Positions 6,064-6,895 of a stretch of DNA of 6,895 nucleotides are shown here, in pieces. Made by a program: the position numbers and the translations under genes. The DNA is from Christiangramia sp. Its GTDB lineage: Bacteria > Bacteroidota > Bacteroidia > Flavobacteriales > Flavobacteriaceae. The stretch lies in NCBI GenBank assembly GCA_024635735.1, contig JAGXII010000117.1, positions 1-6,895 on the forward strand. Reading direction: 5' to 3'. Numbering within the stretch: position 1 is the stretch's first letter; every line of letters begins with the position of its first letter. The notes beneath the pieces were generated by a model. That model did no database searches, was not told the origin of the DNA, and saw only the letters and a list, made by a program, of their open reading frames with translations.

Positions 6064-6216
6064 ATGCAAGTTGGAACAGATTCAGAAAAATCCTCTGAGG
6101 AACTTTTTTTCCAAATGAAGCGATCGAATAGCAATAAGCCAATTATCATTGCCATCATACTCGTAATTGTAATAAGTGCATTTGCAATGACAGGTGTGTA
6201 TATGGGATATTGGTAA
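6064..6216 (+). CDS. 50-residue single-span membrane protein, unknown function
   Basis: A complete small reading frame, ATG at 6064 and TAA at 6214-6216. It has a polar, acidic N-terminal part (TDSEKSSEEL, 5-14), a short basic stretch (MKRSNSNK, 18-25) and one hydrophobic helix (PIIIAIILVIVISAFAM, 26-42), ending in TGVYMGYW. Basic residues just before the helix predict a cytoplasmic N-terminus. It carries a plausible promoter and ends one base before the convergent ACT-domain gene, with no terminator between them. I recognise no family. The well-formed topology and gap-filling position support a real gene; its role is unknown. Confidence 0.6.
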   Translation: MQVGTDSEKSSEELFFQMKRSNSNKPIIIAIILVIVISAFAMTGVYMGYW

Positions 6217-6217
6217 A

Positions 6218-6862
6218 TTATTGCTTAATCTCATTCATAAGCAAAAAAGCTTTATTCACATACTCTTTCTCAAGGAAGAGCGCGAAGTAATTGGAGGTAG
6301 ATATCATTTCGAAAACAGGTATACCTTCATACGCCAGTAATTTGAAAATATAGAAATACAAACCTACCGTTTGTGAACTATTCTTTGGAAGTGCAATTGT
6401 TATAGACGAAAGCTCATCCTTTACAGAGACTCTCACTTCATTTCTAAAACATTTTTCTACAAGATTTGTGAGCGTTGAAGAAACCAGGATATTGCTTTCC
6501 TGGTAATTACTTGAGTAATTCAGGTAAACACCAGTTTGATCTTTTACGGCTTCCAGCAATCTTGCTTTATTAGCTATAATAGTCTTTGAGTTAAGAAAAG
6601 TATATTCTGTTATCCCGGAACGCACCACAATGTCTCCCAATTCACGGAGATTTTTCATATTAATCTTCGTGCGTTTTGGAGCATATCTTCTAAGGGCCAT
6701 AATAATACTTCCCTGCTTGACCGGTTTTCGCATTTCTTTCTCAACCTGCTCCTGAATATCTGAGGCGAGACCGCTAAAATTTACAATATCCCGCGCAATT
6801 GCGTCATCAAGAAAAGGTTGATGTCTTATTATATCGTGTACACAGGTGGTTATGGTCTTCAT
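6218..6862 (-). CDS. ACT-like domain protein with N-terminal winged-helix-like region, probable regulator
   Basis: A complete 214-residue cytoplasmic protein. Residues of about 1-62 are helical and resemble a winged-helix domain (ARDIVNFSGLASDIQEQVEK, then KQGSIIMALRRYAP). A middle part (about 70-140) contains LRELGDIVVRSGITEYTF. The C-terminal part (about 142-212) is ACT-like: VRVSVKDELSSITIALP, then VGLYFYIFKLLAYEGIPVFEMISTSNYFALFLEKEYVNKAFLLM. This pattern resembles the regulatory ACT domains of aspartate kinases, and relatives are sometimes labelled 'aspartate kinase', but there is no kinase domain, so that name would mislead. ACT domains usually bind amino acids; combined with a DNA-binding-like N-terminus this suggests an amino-acid-responsive regulator, like archaeal ACT-domain predicted regulators. 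A -7 promoter element and an inverted repeat lie just upstream. The ACT call is fairly firm, DNA binding is inference. Confidence 0.7.
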   Translation of the reverse strand: MKTITTCVHDIIRHQPFLDDAIARDIVNFSGLASDIQEQVEKEMRKPVKQGSIIMALRRYAPKRTKINMKNLRELGDIVVRSGITEYTFLNSKTIIANKARLLEAVKDQTGVYLNYSSNYQESNILVSSTLTNLVEKCFRNEVRVSVKDELSSITIALPKNSSQTVGLYFYIFKLLAYEGIPVFEMISTSNYFALFLEKEYVNKAFLLMNEIKQ

Positions 6863-6875
6863 TGTTAATTATTGA

Positions 6876-6893
6876 ACATTTTGTACAAATGTA
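6876..6893 (-). promoter_or_regulatory. -7 promoter element and overlapping inverted repeat for the ACT-domain gene
   Basis: On the minus strand TACATTTG (6886-6893) is a full match to the Bacteroidota -7 element TAnnTTTG; its -33 partner would lie beyond the window edge. The element overlaps an inverted repeat, ACATTT (6876-6881) and AAATGT (6887-6892). A protein bound there would block transcription, so autoregulation by the ACT-domain protein is possible. The leader would be short, under 20 bases. Confidence 0.55.
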
Positions 6894-6895
6894 TA

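Noticed and set aside
6218..6862. Annotation as aspartate kinase
   Set aside because: Only the ACT-like region resembles aspartate kinase; at 214 residues there is no amino-acid kinase domain.

Overview
The window looks like an ordinary chromosomal stretch from a member of the Bacteroidota, most likely a marine Flavobacteriaceae species of the Gramella/Zunongwangia type. The genus is a guess. The basis is AT-rich DNA, near absence of Shine-Dalgarno sequences before start codons, several good matches to the Bacteroidota promoter (TTTG, about 19 bases, TAnnTTTG), a Tat-exported Gfo/Idh/MocA oxidoreductase carrying the QKP variant, and an SCKD-type lipoprotein signal. There are no rRNA or tRNA genes, insertion sequences, CRISPR arrays or phage genes.

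Left part (1-1514, plus strand): the 3' portion of a GCS2-family (glutamate-cysteine ligase-like) amidoligase overlaps by 4 bases an N-formylglutamate amidohydrolase-family gene. The pair ends at a compact hairpin that also serves the opposite strand. Together they suggest enzymes that make and trim an amide- or peptide-like small molecule. The 5' end of this operon lies outside the window.

Middle (1536-2748): two separate minus-strand stress or folding genes, an OsmC-type peroxidase and a SlyD-like FKBP prolyl isomerase without the metal-binding tail. The isomerase has its own terminator and a very good promoter. The 219-base divergent region after it also carries a perfect 7-base inverted repeat and a candidate promoter for the next operon.

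Right-centre (2749-5931): a Tat-exported Gfo/Idh/MocA oxidoreductase is followed after 3 bases by a 3D-domain lipoprotein. Then comes the most notable gene, a GluR0-type ionotropic glutamate receptor: a periplasmic amino-acid-binding domain split around a K+ channel pore with a TTVGYGD filter. Its stop codon overlaps that of a convergent 44-residue glycine/cysteine-containing membrane miniprotein.

Right end (5932-6895): a 50-residue single-span membrane protein on the plus strand runs tail to tail, one base apart, into a minus-strand gene for a protein with an N-terminal winged-helix-like part and a C-terminal ACT-like domain, probably a regulator. This gene has a perfect -7 promoter element overlapped by an inverted repeat at the window edge. 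No gene-free stretch exceeds 300 bases.
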